From NCBI RefSeq assembly GCF_001658025.2, contig NZ_CP014007.2:2480001-2544000 (forward strand): a stretch of 64,000 nt of DNA, written 5' to 3'. The position numbers and the translations under genes were made by a program. The DNA is from Kosakonia oryzae. GTDB lineage: Bacteria > Pseudomonadota > Gammaproteobacteria > Enterobacterales > Enterobacteriaceae. A model generated the notes under the pieces. The model saw only the letters and a list, made by a program, of their open reading frames with translations, made no database searches and was not told the origin of the DNA. This document shows, in pieces, positions 50,569-61,003 of the stretch. Within the stretch, counting starts at the first letter, position 1. Each line of letters begins with the position of its first letter.

Positions 50569-50577
50569 AAGAGGAAA

Positions 50578-51366
50578 TTATTTGATTTCCAGTTCGTTCA
50601 TCGCAGCGATGTTAAAGCCGCCGTCTACGTGAACCACTTCACCGGAGATACCGGCGGAGAGATCGGAGCACAGGAACGCAGCGGAGTTGCCGACGTCCTC
50701 AATGGTTACAGTGCGGCGAATTGGGGTAACCGCTTCGCAGTGCGCCAGCATTTTACGGAAGTCTTTAATACCGGACGCCGCCAGCGTACGGATCGGACCT
50801 GCGGAAATACCGTTAACACGCACGCCTTCCGGGCCCATGGCATTCGCCATGTAACGCACGTTCGCTTCCAGAGAGGCTTTAGCCAGACCCATGACGTTGT
50901 AGTTCGGGATCGCACGCTCAGCGCCCAGGTAGGAGAGCGTCAGCAGCGCAGAGCCCGGATTCAGCATCTGGCGGCAGGCCTTAGCCATTGCCACGAAGCT
51001 GTAGGAGCTGATGTCGTGTGCGATTTTAAAACCTTCGCGGGTTACCGCGTTGACGTAGTCGCCGTCCAGTTGATCGCCCGGCGCGAAGCCGATGGAGTGA
51101 ACGAAACCGTCAAATTTCGGCCAGACTTTCGCCAGGTCCGCAAACAGGGCGTCGATGCTCTCATCCTTAGCAACATCACATTCCAGAACAATGCTGGAAC
51201 CCAGCTGGGCGGCAAACTCTTCAACACGGCCTTTCAGCTTGTCGTTCTGGTAGGTGAATGCCAGCTCAGCGCCTTCGCGATGCATTGCCTGTGCGATGCC
51301 GTATGCGATGGAGAGTTTGCTGGCGACGCCAGTAACCAGAATGCGCTTACCGGAAAGAAAACCCAT
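50578..51366 (-). CDS. fabI: Enoyl-ACP reductase (NADH)
   Basis: 262 residues, the E. coli length. Last step of each fatty-acid elongation cycle, in the cytosol; target of triclosan. An SDR-type enzyme with the catalytic Tyr/Lys in [20 protein letters not shown] (Tyr146, Tyr156, Lys163). The residue changed in classical triclosan-resistant mutants, Gly93 in HSIGFAPG, is wild-type. ATG 51366 ([10 protein letters not shown]) is conserved; upstream in-frame codons to 51447 are leader. Confidence 0.97.
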   Translation of the reverse strand: MGFLSGKRILVTGVASKLSIAYGIAQAMHREGAELAFTYQNDKLKGRVEEFAAQLGSSIVLECDVAKDESIDALFADLAKVWPKFDGFVHSIGFAPGDQLDGDYVNAVTREGFKIAHDISSYSFVAMAKACRQMLNPGSALLTLSYLGAERAIPNYNVMGLAKASLEANVRYMANAMGPEGVRVNGISAGPIRTLAASGIKDFRKMLAHCEAVTPIRRTVTIEDVGNSAAFLCSDLSAGISGEVVHVDGGFNIAAMNELEIK

Positions 51367-51488
51367 AGCTTTAATCCTTATATTCATTGTTGTGGCGAAC
51401 GTCCTCTTCGTGGGGCGCTCGTCGTTAAAACGCGGCGATTCTATCATGAGTCGCCGAATGAGTTAATCCGACCACTGAATCTCGTCAA

Positions 51489-52295
51489 TCAGCGGTCTTG
51501 ACGCCAGGCATCAGCGGTTAACGCTTCGCCAAAATGCCCGGCGATCAGACGTTTTGTTAAATCATGCAGCGGAGAGGCCAGCACATCGGCAGTGCTGCCG
51601 CGCTCCACCACTTCGCCCTGATGCATGACCAGCACCTGGTCGCTGATGTGCTTCATCATCCCGATATGCTGGGTGACATAGATATAAGAGATACCCTGTT
51701 TTTCCTGCAATTCCAGCATCAGGTTAATTAACTGCGAACGCATCGACATATCCAGCGAGGCCAGCGCTTCATCGGCGATGATTACCTTCGGCCGCAGGAT
51801 CAGCGCGCGCGCCAGGCCAAGGCGCTGTTTTTGCCCTGGCGCCAGCATGTACGGGTAATAACTGACATGATCCGGTAACAAACCCACCATGCGCAGCGTC
51901 TCCAGAATGCGCTTTTGTCGCGCTTCCGGCTCCAGATCCGTGTTCAGACGTAGCGGAAAATCAAGAATTTGCGACAAACGCTGGCGCGGGTTGAGCGATG
52001 TCGTGGGATCCTGAAAAATCATGCGAATGCGCTGGCTGCGGAAAGTATAGTCGCCGAAATGCAGCGGCTGGTCGTCAATCACCAGCTCGCCGGAAGAGGG
52101 TTCCACCATGCCCGCCAGCATTTTCGCCAGCGTAGATTTCCCGGAACCGTTCTCGCCGATAATCGCCAGCGTCTGCTTTTCGCGCAGGGTAAAACTTAAC
52201 GGTTTAACCGCTTCCACGGTTTGACGACGGAACCAGCCTGTGCGGTAGCGGAAGGTTTTGCTCAGGTTACGTACTTCAAGCAAGGTCTCAACCAT
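51489..52295 (-). CDS. sapF: Sap transporter ATP-binding protein SapF
   Basis: 268 residues. One of two ATPases of the Sap importer, connected with antimicrobial-peptide resistance in Salmonella, putrescine export in E. coli and potassium uptake through Trk. Walker A is GENGSGKS; the signature is degenerate (MLAPGQKQR instead of LSGGQ) and Walker B is VIIADE. ATG 52295 overlaps the sapD stop by one base (TGATG); the in-frame extension to 52415 lies in sapD. Last gene of sapABCDF. Confidence 0.96.
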   Translation of the reverse strand: MVETLLEVRNLSKTFRYRTGWFRRQTVEAVKPLSFTLREKQTLAIIGENGSGKSTLAKMLAGMVEPSSGELVIDDQPLHFGDYTFRSQRIRMIFQDPTTSLNPRQRLSQILDFPLRLNTDLEPEARQKRILETLRMVGLLPDHVSYYPYMLAPGQKQRLGLARALILRPKVIIADEALASLDMSMRSQLINLMLELQEKQGISYIYVTQHIGMMKHISDQVLVMHQGEVVERGSTADVLASPLHDLTKRLIAGHFGEALTADAWRQDR

Positions 52296-53287
52296 CATTC
52301 GCTCTCCATATTCAGCGGGAAGTGGCAGGCATAAAGATGGTTTCGCGCACCGGTCAGACGCGGTGTTTCGACGCATTTGCGCTGCGCATACGGACAGCGC
52401 GGCCCGAGGCGGCAACCAATCGGCAGTTGCTCAAGCAGCGGAATGGCGCCGGGCATGGTGTTGAGACGGCTTTTATGCGGCATCGCGCTGCCAAAGTCCG
52501 GAATCGCACGGATCAGTGCCTGCGTATACGGATGGTGCGGTGTAGCCACCAGCTCCTCGCTGGGCGCGGTTTCCACCGTTTGCCCGCAATACATCACATT
52601 AATACGGTCGGCCCATTTGCTGAGCATTTGCAGATCGTGGCTGATCAGCATAATGGTGGTGTTGTTGTTCTGGTTAAGACGGTCGAGCAGGCGGAAGATC
52701 TGCGCCTGGGTCGTCGGCTCCATCGCGTTTGTCGGTTCGTCGGCAATCAGCAGGCGCGGCTGATTAGCCAGCGCGATGGCGATCATCACTTTCTGACATT
52801 CACCTTCGGTCAGCTCGTAGGGGAAACTGCGCATCGCATCTTCGTGATCTTTAATCCCGACGCGGTGCAGCAACTCAATAGCCCGGCGTTTTCGCCAGCC
52901 AAAGCGCTGCCACCAGCGGCCTTTCCACGTCCAGCCGGGAATGTTTTGCATCAACTGCTTACCGACGCGCTCCGAGGGATCGAGACAGGATTGCGGCTCC
53001 TGGAAAATCATCGATACGTTATGGCCGAGCAGCTTGCGGCGCTCGCGCGCCGAAAGACGCAGCAGGTCGATATCGTCAAAGCGCATGCGATCGGCGGTGA
53101 CGCGCCAGTTATCTTTGGTGACGCCGCAAATCGCTTTTGCGATCAGGCTCTTACCCGAACCGGATTCGCCCACCAGCCCGCGAATTTCACCTTCTGCCAG
53201 CGTCAGGCTGATGCGATCGACGGCTTTAACCCAATCATCGCCGGTCTTCACTTCAATGGTCAGATTGCGGATATCAAGAAGTGGCAT
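52295..53287 (-). CDS. sapD: Sap transporter ATP-binding protein SapD
   Basis: 330 residues. Second Sap ATPase; in E. coli it supports the TrkG/TrkH potassium systems (TrkE locus). Walker A GESGSGKS (about 40-47), a modified signature (ELTEGECQK), Walker B LLIADE, and a Cys-containing oligopeptide-transporter tail ([14 protein letters not shown]). Its start overlaps the sapC stop by one base (TAATG) and its stop overlaps sapF. Confidence 0.96.
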   Translation of the reverse strand: MPLLDIRNLTIEVKTGDDWVKAVDRISLTLAEGEIRGLVGESGSGKSLIAKAICGVTKDNWRVTADRMRFDDIDLLRLSARERRKLLGHNVSMIFQEPQSCLDPSERVGKQLMQNIPGWTWKGRWWQRFGWRKRRAIELLHRVGIKDHEDAMRSFPYELTEGECQKVMIAIALANQPRLLIADEPTNAMEPTTQAQIFRLLDRLNQNNNTTIMLISHDLQMLSKWADRINVMYCGQTVETAPSEELVATPHHPYTQALIRAIPDFGSAMPHKSRLNTMPGAIPLLEQLPIGCRLGPRCPYAQRKCVETPRLTGARNHLYACHFPLNMESE

Positions 53288-54177
53288 TATTCGACTCCCG
53301 CCGCGATCGCACGACGGATCCCGTCGCCGAGGATGTTAACCAGCAGCACGCTAATCATAATGGCCGCACCCGGTAGCATCACAGTCCACGGCGCGACATA
53401 AATCAGTTCCAGCGCATCGCCGAGCATCGCACCCCATTCCGGAGAGGGAAGCTGCGCGCCGAGATCAAGAAAGCCCAGCGCAGCGATATCCAGAATCGCC
53501 ATCGACAGCGCACGGGTGATTTCCGTCACCATCCCGGCGGTAATATTGGGCAGCACGGCGTACCAGAGGATATTACTCGTTGACGCGCCATCAAGCCGGG
53601 CGGCCACCACATACTCTTTCTCCAGCTCGTCATGCACCATACTGTAGACCGAGCGCACCATGCGCGGCAGCAGCGCCAGCCAGACGGCGAACATCGCATG
53701 AATAAGATGCGGGCCGGCAAACGCCACCACAATAATCGCCAGCAGCAGCGTCGGCAGTGATAACAGTGTATCGAGAATATGGTTCAGTACGGCGGAACGC
53801 AGCCCGTGGGTTGCGCCCGCAAAAACACCGAGCGCCAGCCCGCACAGGGTGGCGGCCAGCGTGACGATAAATGCACCGCCTACCGTTGGCGCTGCGCCGC
53901 TCAGCAGGCGGCTCAGCACATCACGGCCCAGGTCGTCCGTGCCGAGGAAAAACGACACATCACCATAGCGCGACCATGATGGCGGTAAAAGCTGATAACC
54001 GAGGAACTGCTGGTCGATGCCATAAGGCGCAAACCAGTGGCCAAAAATACACAGTAGCGCCAGCGCGCCGCAGCCGTACAGACCGATCATCGCGGTGGTA
54101 TCGCCATAAAATTTACGCCAGGCTGTGCGCAGCGCGCCGGGTGGGCGTTTTTCGCTGTAAACGCTATCGTAAGGCAT
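53287..54177 (-). CDS. sapC: Sap transporter permease SapC
   Basis: 296 residues, inner-membrane permease of the OppC type: N-terminal cytoplasmic part, first span, then the transport domain with coupling loop [24 protein letters not shown]. Pairs with SapB. Starts 14 bases inside sapB, which implies translational coupling. Confidence 0.96.
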   Translation of the reverse strand: MPYDSVYSEKRPPGALRTAWRKFYGDTTAMIGLYGCGALALLCIFGHWFAPYGIDQQFLGYQLLPPSWSRYGDVSFFLGTDDLGRDVLSRLLSGAAPTVGGAFIVTLAATLCGLALGVFAGATHGLRSAVLNHILDTLLSLPTLLLAIIVVAFAGPHLIHAMFAVWLALLPRMVRSVYSMVHDELEKEYVVAARLDGASTSNILWYAVLPNITAGMVTEITRALSMAILDIAALGFLDLGAQLPSPEWGAMLGDALELIYVAPWTVMLPGAAIMISVLLVNILGDGIRRAIAAGVE

Positions 54178-55129
54178 ACCATTCCTTATGTTTCAACGGG
54201 TTCGCCAGCGCACCCAGAATATCCGACAGCACGTTGACAATAATGACCAGCGAGCCAATCACCATCACACCAGCCGAAATCACCGCGTAATCCTGCTGGC
54301 GAATGGCATTAATCAACCAGCGCCCAATGCCCGGCCAGCTGAACACCATTTCAGTGATCATCGCCAGCGTCAGCATGGTGGAAAATTGCAGCCCAAGGCG
54401 CGGGATCACCGGCGGCAGAGCATTATGCAGTACATGGCGGCGCAAAATAGTTACGCGTGAAAGACCGCGCGTCGCCGCCGCTTTGATGTAGTTTTTGTCG
54501 AACACATCAATGGTGCTGATTCGCATCAGGCGGATGACTTCCGTCGTTGGCGCTACCGCCAGCGTCATGACCGGCAATACTAAATGGCGCAGAGCGCTTT
54601 CCATCATCTCATCGCGCCACGGCGAGTCCGAAAGCCAGGCATCAATCAGCGAGAATCCGGTCACTGTTTTTACCTGATAGAGCAAATCGAAGCGCCCGGA
54701 CACCGGTAGCCAGCCGAGGTTGAGCGAAAAGAAAAGCGTCAGCAGCAGCGCCAGCCAGAACACCGGGATGGAAAAACCGAGCAGCGCAATGGCGCTGATC
54801 AGTGAATCCTGCCATTTACTGCGCATCACCCCGGCGAGCATCCCGACCGGGATACCGATCACCAGCGCGGAACCAAAAGCCAGCAGGCAGAGTTCCATGG
54901 TGGCGGGGAATACCTCTTTTAACTGTTCTGAAATAAGCTGGCCGTTAATGCTGGATACACCAAAATCCCAGTGCAACAAACCGTTAAACCAGAACACCCA
55001 CGCGTTCCACAGCGAGGCGCCCTGCAACGGCGCGTGGGGCGTGAAATAGCTCAGGCTGAAGCCGACAAACGTCAGCAAAAAGAGGGTCACCAATAGCAGC
55101 AGCAGACGACGCAAAGTAAAGATAATCAT
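54164..55129 (-). CDS. sapB: Sap transporter permease SapB
   Basis: 321 residues, inner-membrane permease of the OppB type with an N-terminal span and about six spans in all; coupling loop [29 protein letters not shown]. Its start overlaps the sapA stop by four bases (ATGA), and its end overlaps sapC by 14 bases. Confidence 0.96.
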   Translation of the reverse strand: MIIFTLRRLLLLLVTLFLLTFVGFSLSYFTPHAPLQGASLWNAWVFWFNGLLHWDFGVSSINGQLISEQLKEVFPATMELCLLAFGSALVIGIPVGMLAGVMRSKWQDSLISAIALLGFSIPVFWLALLLTLFFSLNLGWLPVSGRFDLLYQVKTVTGFSLIDAWLSDSPWRDEMMESALRHLVLPVMTLAVAPTTEVIRLMRISTIDVFDKNYIKAAATRGLSRVTILRRHVLHNALPPVIPRLGLQFSTMLTLAMITEMVFSWPGIGRWLINAIRQQDYAVISAGVMVIGSLVIIVNVLSDILGALANPLKHKEWYALR

Positions 55130-56766
55130 GGCTTCGACACCTCTTGTTTATCCCGCGAGACACCGGCAAACGAGGCGCTGCCGAACGGGCTCAGCACCAG
55201 CCCTTTAATATCATAGCGATGCGCCTGCAAGCGCAGCGAGGAGGCCAGCGGCAGCACCGGCAATTCGCGGGCGAGGATCTGCTGGGCTTCGTCATAATCA
55301 TCGATGCGCGCAGCAAGTTGCTGTGAAGCAAGCGCTTTTTGCAACACATCGTCAAATTCATGGTTGCACCAGTGCGCAAAGTTGGTCTGCGAGTTTATCG
55401 CCGCGCAACTCAGCAGCGGGCGGAAGAAACTGTCCGGATCGTTACTGTCCGTCGCCCAGCCTGTGAGTGTCAAATCATGGTTCATATCCATCAATCGCGC
55501 TTCCTGGAAACGGCCTTCCACCGGCACGATCACCACTTTAACGCCGACCTGCGCCATATCAGCCTGGATAAGCTCGGCGGTTTTCAGCGGGCTGGGGTTC
55601 CAGGGCTGTGAACTGGTCGGCACCCACAGTTGTAATGTGAGATTTTCCAGCCCCAGCGCTTTCAGCCGTTCGCGCGCCTGATCCGGATCGTATTCGGTGA
55701 TTTTGGCTTCATTATCATAAGCCCAGGAGGCGCGGGGCAGAATTGACGCCGCCGTTTCCGCTGTGCCGTAGTAGATCGACTGCATCAGACGCTGGTTATT
55801 GATCGACAGCGCCAGCGCATGGCGCACTTGCGGGTTATTTAGCGGCGGTTTGTTGGTATTAAACGCCAGATAGGCGATGTTCATCCCCGGACGCAGCGTC
55901 AGGCGCAGGCGCGGATCGTCACGCAGAATGGTCAACTGGCTGGCGGCTGGCCACGCCAGCACATCACATTCGCCGGTCAGTAATTTTGATAAACGGCCCG
56001 TACCGCCGGAGCCTAAATCGACAACCACCTGCTGCATTAGCGGTTTACCGCGCCAAAATTTTTCGTGACGTTGTAACCGAATATATTGCCCGGCGCGATA
56101 CTCATCCAGCTGATAGGGACCGGTGCCGACCGGCTGGCGATCGATCTGTTCCTGGCGATCTTTTTTCGCCAGCTCGTCAGCATATTCCGCCGACATCACC
56201 GAGGCATAATGCGTCGCCAGATGCCATAAAAACGAGGCATCCGGTTTTTTCAGGCGAAACTCGACGGTGCGGTTGTCCAGCTTGCGCACGCTGTCGACGG
56301 AATCGGCAAACTGCAAACTGTCGAAGTACGGAAAACTATCGCCGTTGATGTTATGCCAGGGATGGTTGCGGTTGAAGATACGCTGAAAAGTAAATACCAC
56401 GTCGTCGGCATTTAATGCGCGGTGCGGGGTGAACCAGGGCGTGCTCTGAAAGGCAACGTTATCGCGCAGACGAAAACGGTAAGTTGCGCCGTTATCCAGC
56501 ACTTCCCAGCTTTCCGCCAGCTCCGGCACCAGCCGGTAAGTGTAGGGATCGACGTCCAGCAAGCGATCGTAGAGTTGCGCGGCCAACGTATCAACAATCA
56601 AACCGCTGCTGGTTTTCTGCGGGTTAAAGGTATCGACCTGGCCGTTGACGCAATAAACAAAACCGCTGTCGCGAATATCCGTCAGCGGAGCAGGCGTAAC
56701 TGCCGCCTGGGCGATGCCTGCGAACAGGCTTGCGGTCAACAGCAGAGAGGAGAGAACCGGACGCAT
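55126..56766 (-). CDS. sapA: Sap transporter periplasmic binding protein SapA
   Basis: 546 residues. Family 5 solute-binding protein with signal peptide 1-21 ([10 protein letters not shown]...GIAQA). Characteristic stretches are [41 protein letters not shown] and [21 protein letters not shown]. SapA homologues in Haemophilus bind antimicrobial peptides and haem; the ligand in enterobacteria is debated. First gene of the operon, and close to the end of pspF, unlike in E. coli, where ymjA and puu genes intervene. Confidence 0.96.
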   Translation of the reverse strand: MRPVLSSLLLTASLFAGIAQAAVTPAPLTDIRDSGFVYCVNGQVDTFNPQKTSSGLIVDTLAAQLYDRLLDVDPYTYRLVPELAESWEVLDNGATYRFRLRDNVAFQSTPWFTPHRALNADDVVFTFQRIFNRNHPWHNINGDSFPYFDSLQFADSVDSVRKLDNRTVEFRLKKPDASFLWHLATHYASVMSAEYADELAKKDRQEQIDRQPVGTGPYQLDEYRAGQYIRLQRHEKFWRGKPLMQQVVVDLGSGGTGRLSKLLTGECDVLAWPAASQLTILRDDPRLRLTLRPGMNIAYLAFNTNKPPLNNPQVRHALALSINNQRLMQSIYYGTAETAASILPRASWAYDNEAKITEYDPDQARERLKALGLENLTLQLWVPTSSQPWNPSPLKTAELIQADMAQVGVKVVIVPVEGRFQEARLMDMNHDLTLTGWATDSNDPDSFFRPLLSCAAINSQTNFAHWCNHEFDDVLQKALASQQLAARIDDYDEAQQILARELPVLPLASSLRLQAHRYDIKGLVLSPFGSASFAGVSRDKQEVSKP

Positions 56767-56864
56767 GATTTATTCAACGTGTTTAAATTCATGAACAAAG
56801 TGTATCGCACTTGCTATGGCTTCGTACAAATGTCTGCAAACGACTGCTGTTATTGTCGGCGATT

Positions 56865-57836
56865 TCAGCTTATTTGATGCTTTTTCAGCAGCGCCCGTAG
56901 CTGGTGATAGGTCAGCCCCAGCAATTCCGCCGCGCGTTTTTGGTTAAATTTCGCCTGTTGCAGACTCTGCTGTAATAGCTGCTTTTCCTGCTGGTGCTGA
57001 AACTGACGTAGATCCAACGGCAGGGAGACTGCGCCAGGCTCTTCAACCTTCGATGTACTTAACGTACGGTTAAACGGATCAAGAATAATGGTATCAAGCG
57101 GCTCATCGCTGCGGCCGTGGCGATAGACTGAACGTTCCACCACGTTTTTTAGCTCGCGAATATTTCCGGGCCAGGCGTAATTCATCAGCACATCGCGGGC
57201 ACGTTCGGTAAAGCCGGGGAACAGCGGCAACTTAAGTTCACGGCACATCTGAATGGCAAAGTGATCGGCCATCAGCATGATATCGCTCTGACGCTGGCGC
57301 AGCGGTGGCAACAGCACCACGTCAAAGGCCAACCTGTCGAGCAGATCGGCGCGGAAGGTGCCGTCCTGCACCATCTGCGGCAGGTCGGCATTAGTAGCGC
57401 AGACCAGCCGTACATTGACCTGCAAAGGTTGGCTGCCTCCCACGCGTTCGAGTTCGCCATATTCAATGACCCGGAGAAGTTTTTCCTGTACCAGCATTGG
57501 CGCGGTGGCCAGCTCGTCGAGAAACAGTGTTCCGCCGTCGGCACGCTCAAAGCGGCCAGGATGGCGCTTCTGCGCGCCGGTAAAGGCGCCGGCTTCGTGG
57601 CCAAACAATTCGGAATCCAGCAGATTTTCATTCAGCGCCGCGCAGTTAAGCGAGATAAATGGCCCTTGCCAGCGCGAGGAGAGGAAGTGCAGACGGTTTG
57701 CAATCAACTCCTTGCCGGTGCCGCGCTCGCCGATGATCAGTACCGGTTTATCGATCGGTGCAAGGCGCGAAACCTGTTCCAGCACCTCGATAAAGCTATT
57801 GGCCTCACCGAGCAGGTTATCCTTGTATTCTGACAT
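56865..57836 (-). CDS. pspF: Psp operon transcriptional activator PspF
   Basis: 323 residues. A bacterial enhancer-binding protein that opens sigma-54 promoters. AAA+ domain with Walker A GERGTGKE (36-43), GAFTGA (83-88) for sigma-54 contact, Walker B GGTLFLDE; C-terminal Fis-type helix-turn-helix (NQKRAAELLGLTYHQLRALLKK). It lacks an N-terminal sensor domain; PspA inhibits it directly. Divergent from pspA. ATG 57836 (MSEYKDNLLG) is used; the in-frame start at 57851 adds five residues. Confidence 0.97.
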   Translation of the reverse strand: MSEYKDNLLGEANSFIEVLEQVSRLAPIDKPVLIIGERGTGKELIANRLHFLSSRWQGPFISLNCAALNENLLDSELFGHEAGAFTGAQKRHPGRFERADGGTLFLDELATAPMLVQEKLLRVIEYGELERVGGSQPLQVNVRLVCATNADLPQMVQDGTFRADLLDRLAFDVVLLPPLRQRQSDIMLMADHFAIQMCRELKLPLFPGFTERARDVLMNYAWPGNIRELKNVVERSVYRHGRSDEPLDTIILDPFNRTLSTSKVEEPGAVSLPLDLRQFQHQQEKQLLQQSLQQAKFNQKRAAELLGLTYHQLRALLKKHQIS

Positions 57837-57935
57837 GATGAAATTCACCATTAGTTGGTTTTATTAACCACTCTAAATGAAAATGCCGCTGCGGTAAAAT
57901 TATTCAATCTCTTAAAAATCAATCAAATAAAAACC

Positions 57936-57950
57936 TGGCACGAAGATTGT
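57936..57950 (+). promoter_or_regulatory. Sigma-54 promoter of pspA
   Basis: TGGCACGAAGATTGT matches the -24/-12 consensus (TGGCAC-N5-TTGC) with T for the last C, like the E. coli pspA promoter (TGGCACGCAAATTGT). It lies 69 bases before the pspA start, and PspF is encoded on the other side. Confidence 0.88.
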
Positions 57951-58018
57951 AATAGCAGAGCTATGTAGTCATGTAGCAGGGCCACGCCCGATAACAGAAC
58001 CAGGAAGAGGAATAGATT

Positions 58019-58687
58019 ATGGGTATTTTTTCTCGTTTTGCCGACATCGTGAACGCCAACATTAACTCGCTGCTGGAAAAGGCGGAAGATCCACAGAAAC
58101 TGGTGCGCCTGATGATTCAGGAGATGGAAGATACGCTGGTTGAAGTGCGTTCAACTTCCGCGCGTGCGCTGGCGGAAAAGAAACAGCTGACGCGCCGTAT
58201 TGAGCAGGCCACCGCCCAGCAGGAAGAGTGGCAGGAGAAAGCCGAACTGGCGCTGCGTAAAGATAAAGACGATCTGGCACGTGCGGCGCTGATTGAAAAA
58301 CAGAAAGTCACCGCGCTGATTGAGACCCTGGGCCAGGAAGTGACGCTGGTGGATGAAAGCCTGGCGCGGATGAAAAAAGAGATTGGCGAGCTGGAAAATA
58401 AACTCAGCGAAACCCGTGCTCGTCAGCAGGCGTTGACCCTGCGCCATCAGGCGGCCAGCTCCTCGCGCGATGTGCGCCGTCAACTGGACAGCGGCAAACT
58501 GGATGAGGCGATGGCGCGTTTTGAATCCTTCGAACGTCGTATCGATCAGATGGAAGCGGAAGCCGAAAGCCACGGCTTTGGTAAACAAAAATCGCTGGAT
58601 CAGCAATTTGCCGAACTGCGTGCGGATGACGAAATCAGCGAGCAACTGGCGCAACTGAAAGCCAAAATGAAACAGGACAACCAATAA
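58019..58687 (+). CDS. pspA: Phage shock protein A
   Basis: 222 residues, almost wholly coiled-coil helix (PspA/IM30/ESCRT-III family). PspA binds damaged inner membrane through its N-terminal amphipathic helix ([19 protein letters not shown]), preserves the proton-motive force, and otherwise holds PspF inactive. Length as in E. coli. AGGAAGAGG lies before the ATG. First gene of a pspABCD operon. Confidence 0.98.
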   Translation: MGIFSRFADIVNANINSLLEKAEDPQKLVRLMIQEMEDTLVEVRSTSARALAEKKQLTRRIEQATAQQEEWQEKAELALRKDKDDLARAALIEKQKVTALIETLGQEVTLVDESLARMKKEIGELENKLSETRARQQALTLRHQAASSSRDVRRQLDSGKLDEAMARFESFERRIDQMEAEAESHGFGKQKSLDQQFAELRADDEISEQLAQLKAKMKQDNQ

Positions 58688-58737
58688 TAATAAGGCGGTA
58701 TCAGAAGATGCCGCCTCACTTGCTGTAAGGAGTACAC

Positions 58738-58959
58738 ATGAGCACGCTTTTTCTGGCTATACCGCTGACGCTATTTATCCTGTTTGTTCTGCCCGTCTGG
58801 TTATGGCTGCATTACAACAATCGCCAGCGCGGCGATCTGAATCAGAACGAGCAGCAGCGGCTCCAGCAACTTTCCGCCGAAGCCGCGCGGATGCGCGAAC
58901 GTATTCAGGCGCTGGAAGATATTCTTGATGCTGAGCACCCGAACTGGAGGGATCGCTGA
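58738..58959 (+). CDS. pspB: Phage shock protein B
   Basis: 73 residues. One N-terminal membrane span (3-22, ending VWLWLHY) and a charged leucine-zipper-like cytoplasmic tail (LNQNEQQRLQQLSAEAARMRERIQALEDIL). With PspC it senses membrane stress and releases PspF from PspA. The stop shares one base with the pspC start (TGATG). Confidence 0.97.
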   Translation: MSTLFLAIPLTLFILFVLPVWLWLHYNNRQRGDLNQNEQQRLQQLSAEAARMRERIQALEDILDAEHPNWRDR

Positions 58960-59318
58960 TGGCAACGTTAGATCTGAATAAAAAATTATGGCGTATCCCG
59001 CAGCGCGGCAAACTGGGCGGCGTCTGTGCCGGTATTGCGCAGTATCTGGATATCAAAGTCAAAATGGTGCGTATTCTGGCGATCCTGGCGATGTTTTTCG
59101 GCCTGTTTTTCTTTGTTGTCGCCGCCTATATCGTGCTGTTTTTTGTCCTCGATCCGCTGCCGGATGATTACGCGGAAGGGGAAAGCCTCCCCTCCAGCAG
59201 CGAACTGCTCGATGCCGTCGATGCGCAGTTGGCTGAAGGGGAACATCGCCTGCGTCAGATGGAACGCTATGTCACTTCCGACAGCTTCTCGCTGCGCAGC
59301 CGCTTCCGTCAGCTATAA
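58959..59318 (+). CDS. pspC: Phage shock protein C
   Basis: 119 residues. PspC domain (LNKKLWRIPQRGKLGGVCAGIAQYLDIK) followed by a membrane segment (about 39-66) and a periplasmic or cytoplasmic tail with LPSSSELLDAVDAQL. Forms the stress-signalling pair with PspB and in E. coli is needed for secretin-stress tolerance. Confidence 0.97.
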   Translation: MATLDLNKKLWRIPQRGKLGGVCAGIAQYLDIKVKMVRILAILAMFFGLFFFVVAAYIVLFFVLDPLPDDYAEGESLPSSSELLDAVDAQLAEGEHRLRQMERYVTSDSFSLRSRFRQL

Positions 59319-59328
59319 GAGGTAAATC

Positions 59329-59565
59329 ATGAATCGTCACTGGCAACAGGCACGCCAGCATGTCAAACCGGGTTTGAAATTTGCCGGTAAGTTGGTTTTG
59401 CTCACCGCGCTGCGTTATGGCCCGGCGGGCGTCGCTGGTTGGGCGGTTAAATCCGTGGCCCGCCGTCCGGCAAGAGTACTGCTGGCATTTGCGCTGGAAC
59501 CGTTGCTGAAGCGGGCAGCGGATAAATTTTCTCGCCGCTTTATGGCCGAGAGGCATGTAAAATAA
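59329..59565 (+). CDS. pspD: Phage shock protein D
   Basis: 78 residues, five longer than E. coli PspD. A basic, partly hydrophobic protein ([33 protein letters not shown]) peripheral to the inner membrane; its role in the Psp response is minor and undefined. GAGG before the ATG and ten bases after pspC indicate the same operon. E. coli pspE (rhodanese) is absent; ycjX follows after 34 bases. Confidence 0.92.
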   Translation: MNRHWQQARQHVKPGLKFAGKLVLLTALRYGPAGVAGWAVKSVARRPARVLLAFALEPLLKRAADKFSRRFMAERHVK

Positions 59566-59599
59566 GTGATTTACGGCTTCACCCTAAGGGCAATGCAGC

Positions 59600-61003
59600 A
59601 TGGCGATGGACCGATTTAAGAATGAACTGAATGCGCTGGTGAACCGCGGCATGGACAGGCATTTACGCCTCGCGGTCACCGGCCTGAGCCGCAGTGGAAA
59701 AACGGCGTTTATCACGGCGCTGGTCAATCAACTTCTTACCCTGCATGCTGGCGCGCGATTGCCGCTGCTAAGCGCCGTGCGCGAAGAGCGGTTGCTGGGC
59801 GTGAAACGCGTCCCCCAGCGCGATTTTGGCATTCCCCGTTTCACCTACGATGAAGGGCTGGCTCAGCTTTATGGCACGCCGCCCGCCTGGCCGACGCCAA
59901 CGCGCGGCGTCAGCGAAATTCGTCTGGCGCTGCGTTTCCGCTCGAATGATTCGCTGCTGCGCTATTTCAAAGAGACCTCCACGCTCTATCTGGAAATTGT
60001 CGATTATCCCGGCGAGTGGCTGCTGGATTTACCGATGCTGGCGCAGGATTACCTGAGCTGGTCGCGACAAATGACCGGGCTTTTACAGGGGCAACGGCAG
60101 GCATGGTCGCAAAAATGGCGCGCGTTGTGCGCCGATCTCGATCCGCTTGCGCCAGCCGATGAGAACCGTCTGGCGGAGATTGCCGCAGCCTGGACGGACT
60201 ATCTGCATCAATGCAAACGTGAAGGTCTGCACTTTATTCAGCCAGGTCGCTTTGTGCTGCCGGGCGATATGGCGGGTGCGCCCGCGCTGCAATTTTTCCC
60301 GTGGCCGGATGTCGATGGCCACGGCGAAACGAAACTGGCGCAGGCCGATAAACACACCAATGCCGGGATGCTGCGCGAGCGCTACAACTATTACTGCGAA
60401 CATGTGGTGAAGGGTTTCTACAAACATCATTTTTTGAAGTTCGATCGCCAGATTGTGTTGGTGGATTGTTTGCAACCGCTGAACAACGGTCCGCAGGCAT
60501 TCAATGATATGCGGCTGGCGCTGACTCAACTGATGCAAAGTTTCCATTATGGTCAGCGCACGCTGTTCCGCCGTCTGTTTTCGCCGGTGATCGATAAATT
60601 GCTGTTTGCCGCCACCAAAGCCGACCATGTGACGCTCGATCAGCACGCCAATATGGTGTCGTTGCTGCAACAGCTCATCCAGGATGCCTGGCAGAATGCG
60701 GCCTTTGAAGGTATCAGCATGGATTGTATGGGGCTGGCCTCGGTGCAGGCGACGCAGAGCGGCATCATTGAGGTGAATGGCGAGAAAATCCCGGCCTTAC
60801 GCGGGCATCGTCTGAGTGACGGTACGCCATTGACCTTTTATCCGGGTGAAGTGCCCGCGCGTTTGCCGGGGCAGGCGTTCTGGGATAAGCAGGGTTTCAG
60901 TTTCGAAGCCTTCCGCCCGCAGGTGATGGATGTAGATACGCCGCTGCCGCATATTCGCCTCGATGCCGCGCTGGAGTTTTTAATTGGAGATAAATTGCGA
61001 TGA
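59600..61003 (+). CDS. ycjX: P-loop protein YcjX
   Basis: 467 residues of the YcjX family (DUF463). A P-loop at [20 protein letters not shown] and a Walker-B-like [13 protein letters not shown]; the crystallised Shewanella homologue is a GTP-binding protein. In several bacteria it is expressed with psp genes under sigma-54. ATG 59600 has AAGGG upstream at nine bases; ATG 59606 is possible. Ends in a four-base overlap with ycjF. Confidence 0.94.
   Translation: MAMDRFKNELNALVNRGMDRHLRLAVTGLSRSGKTAFITALVNQLLTLHAGARLPLLSAVREERLLGVKRVPQRDFGIPRFTYDEGLAQLYGTPPAWPTPTRGVSEIRLALRFRSNDSLLRYFKETSTLYLEIVDYPGEWLLDLPMLAQDYLSWSRQMTGLLQGQRQAWSQKWRALCADLDPLAPADENRLAEIAAAWTDYLHQCKREGLHFIQPGRFVLPGDMAGAPALQFFPWPDVDGHGETKLAQADKHTNAGMLRERYNYYCEHVVKGFYKHHFLKFDRQIVLVDCLQPLNNGPQAFNDMRLALTQLMQSFHYGQRTLFRRLFSPVIDKLLFAATKADHVTLDQHANMVSLLQQLIQDAWQNAAFEGISMDCMGLASVQATQSGIIEVNGEKIPALRGHRLSDGTPLTFYPGEVPARLPGQAFWDKQGFSFEAFRPQVMDVDTPLPHIRLDAALEFLIGDKLR

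Noticed and set aside
52322-53401. 359-codon plus-strand frame opposite sapD
   Set aside because: Antisense shadow of sapD with no recognisable domain and no SD.
57915-57932. IHF site between pspF and pspA
   Set aside because: AATCAATCAAATA only partly fits the consensus (the final TTR is missing); E. coli has IHF there, but I could not place it safely.
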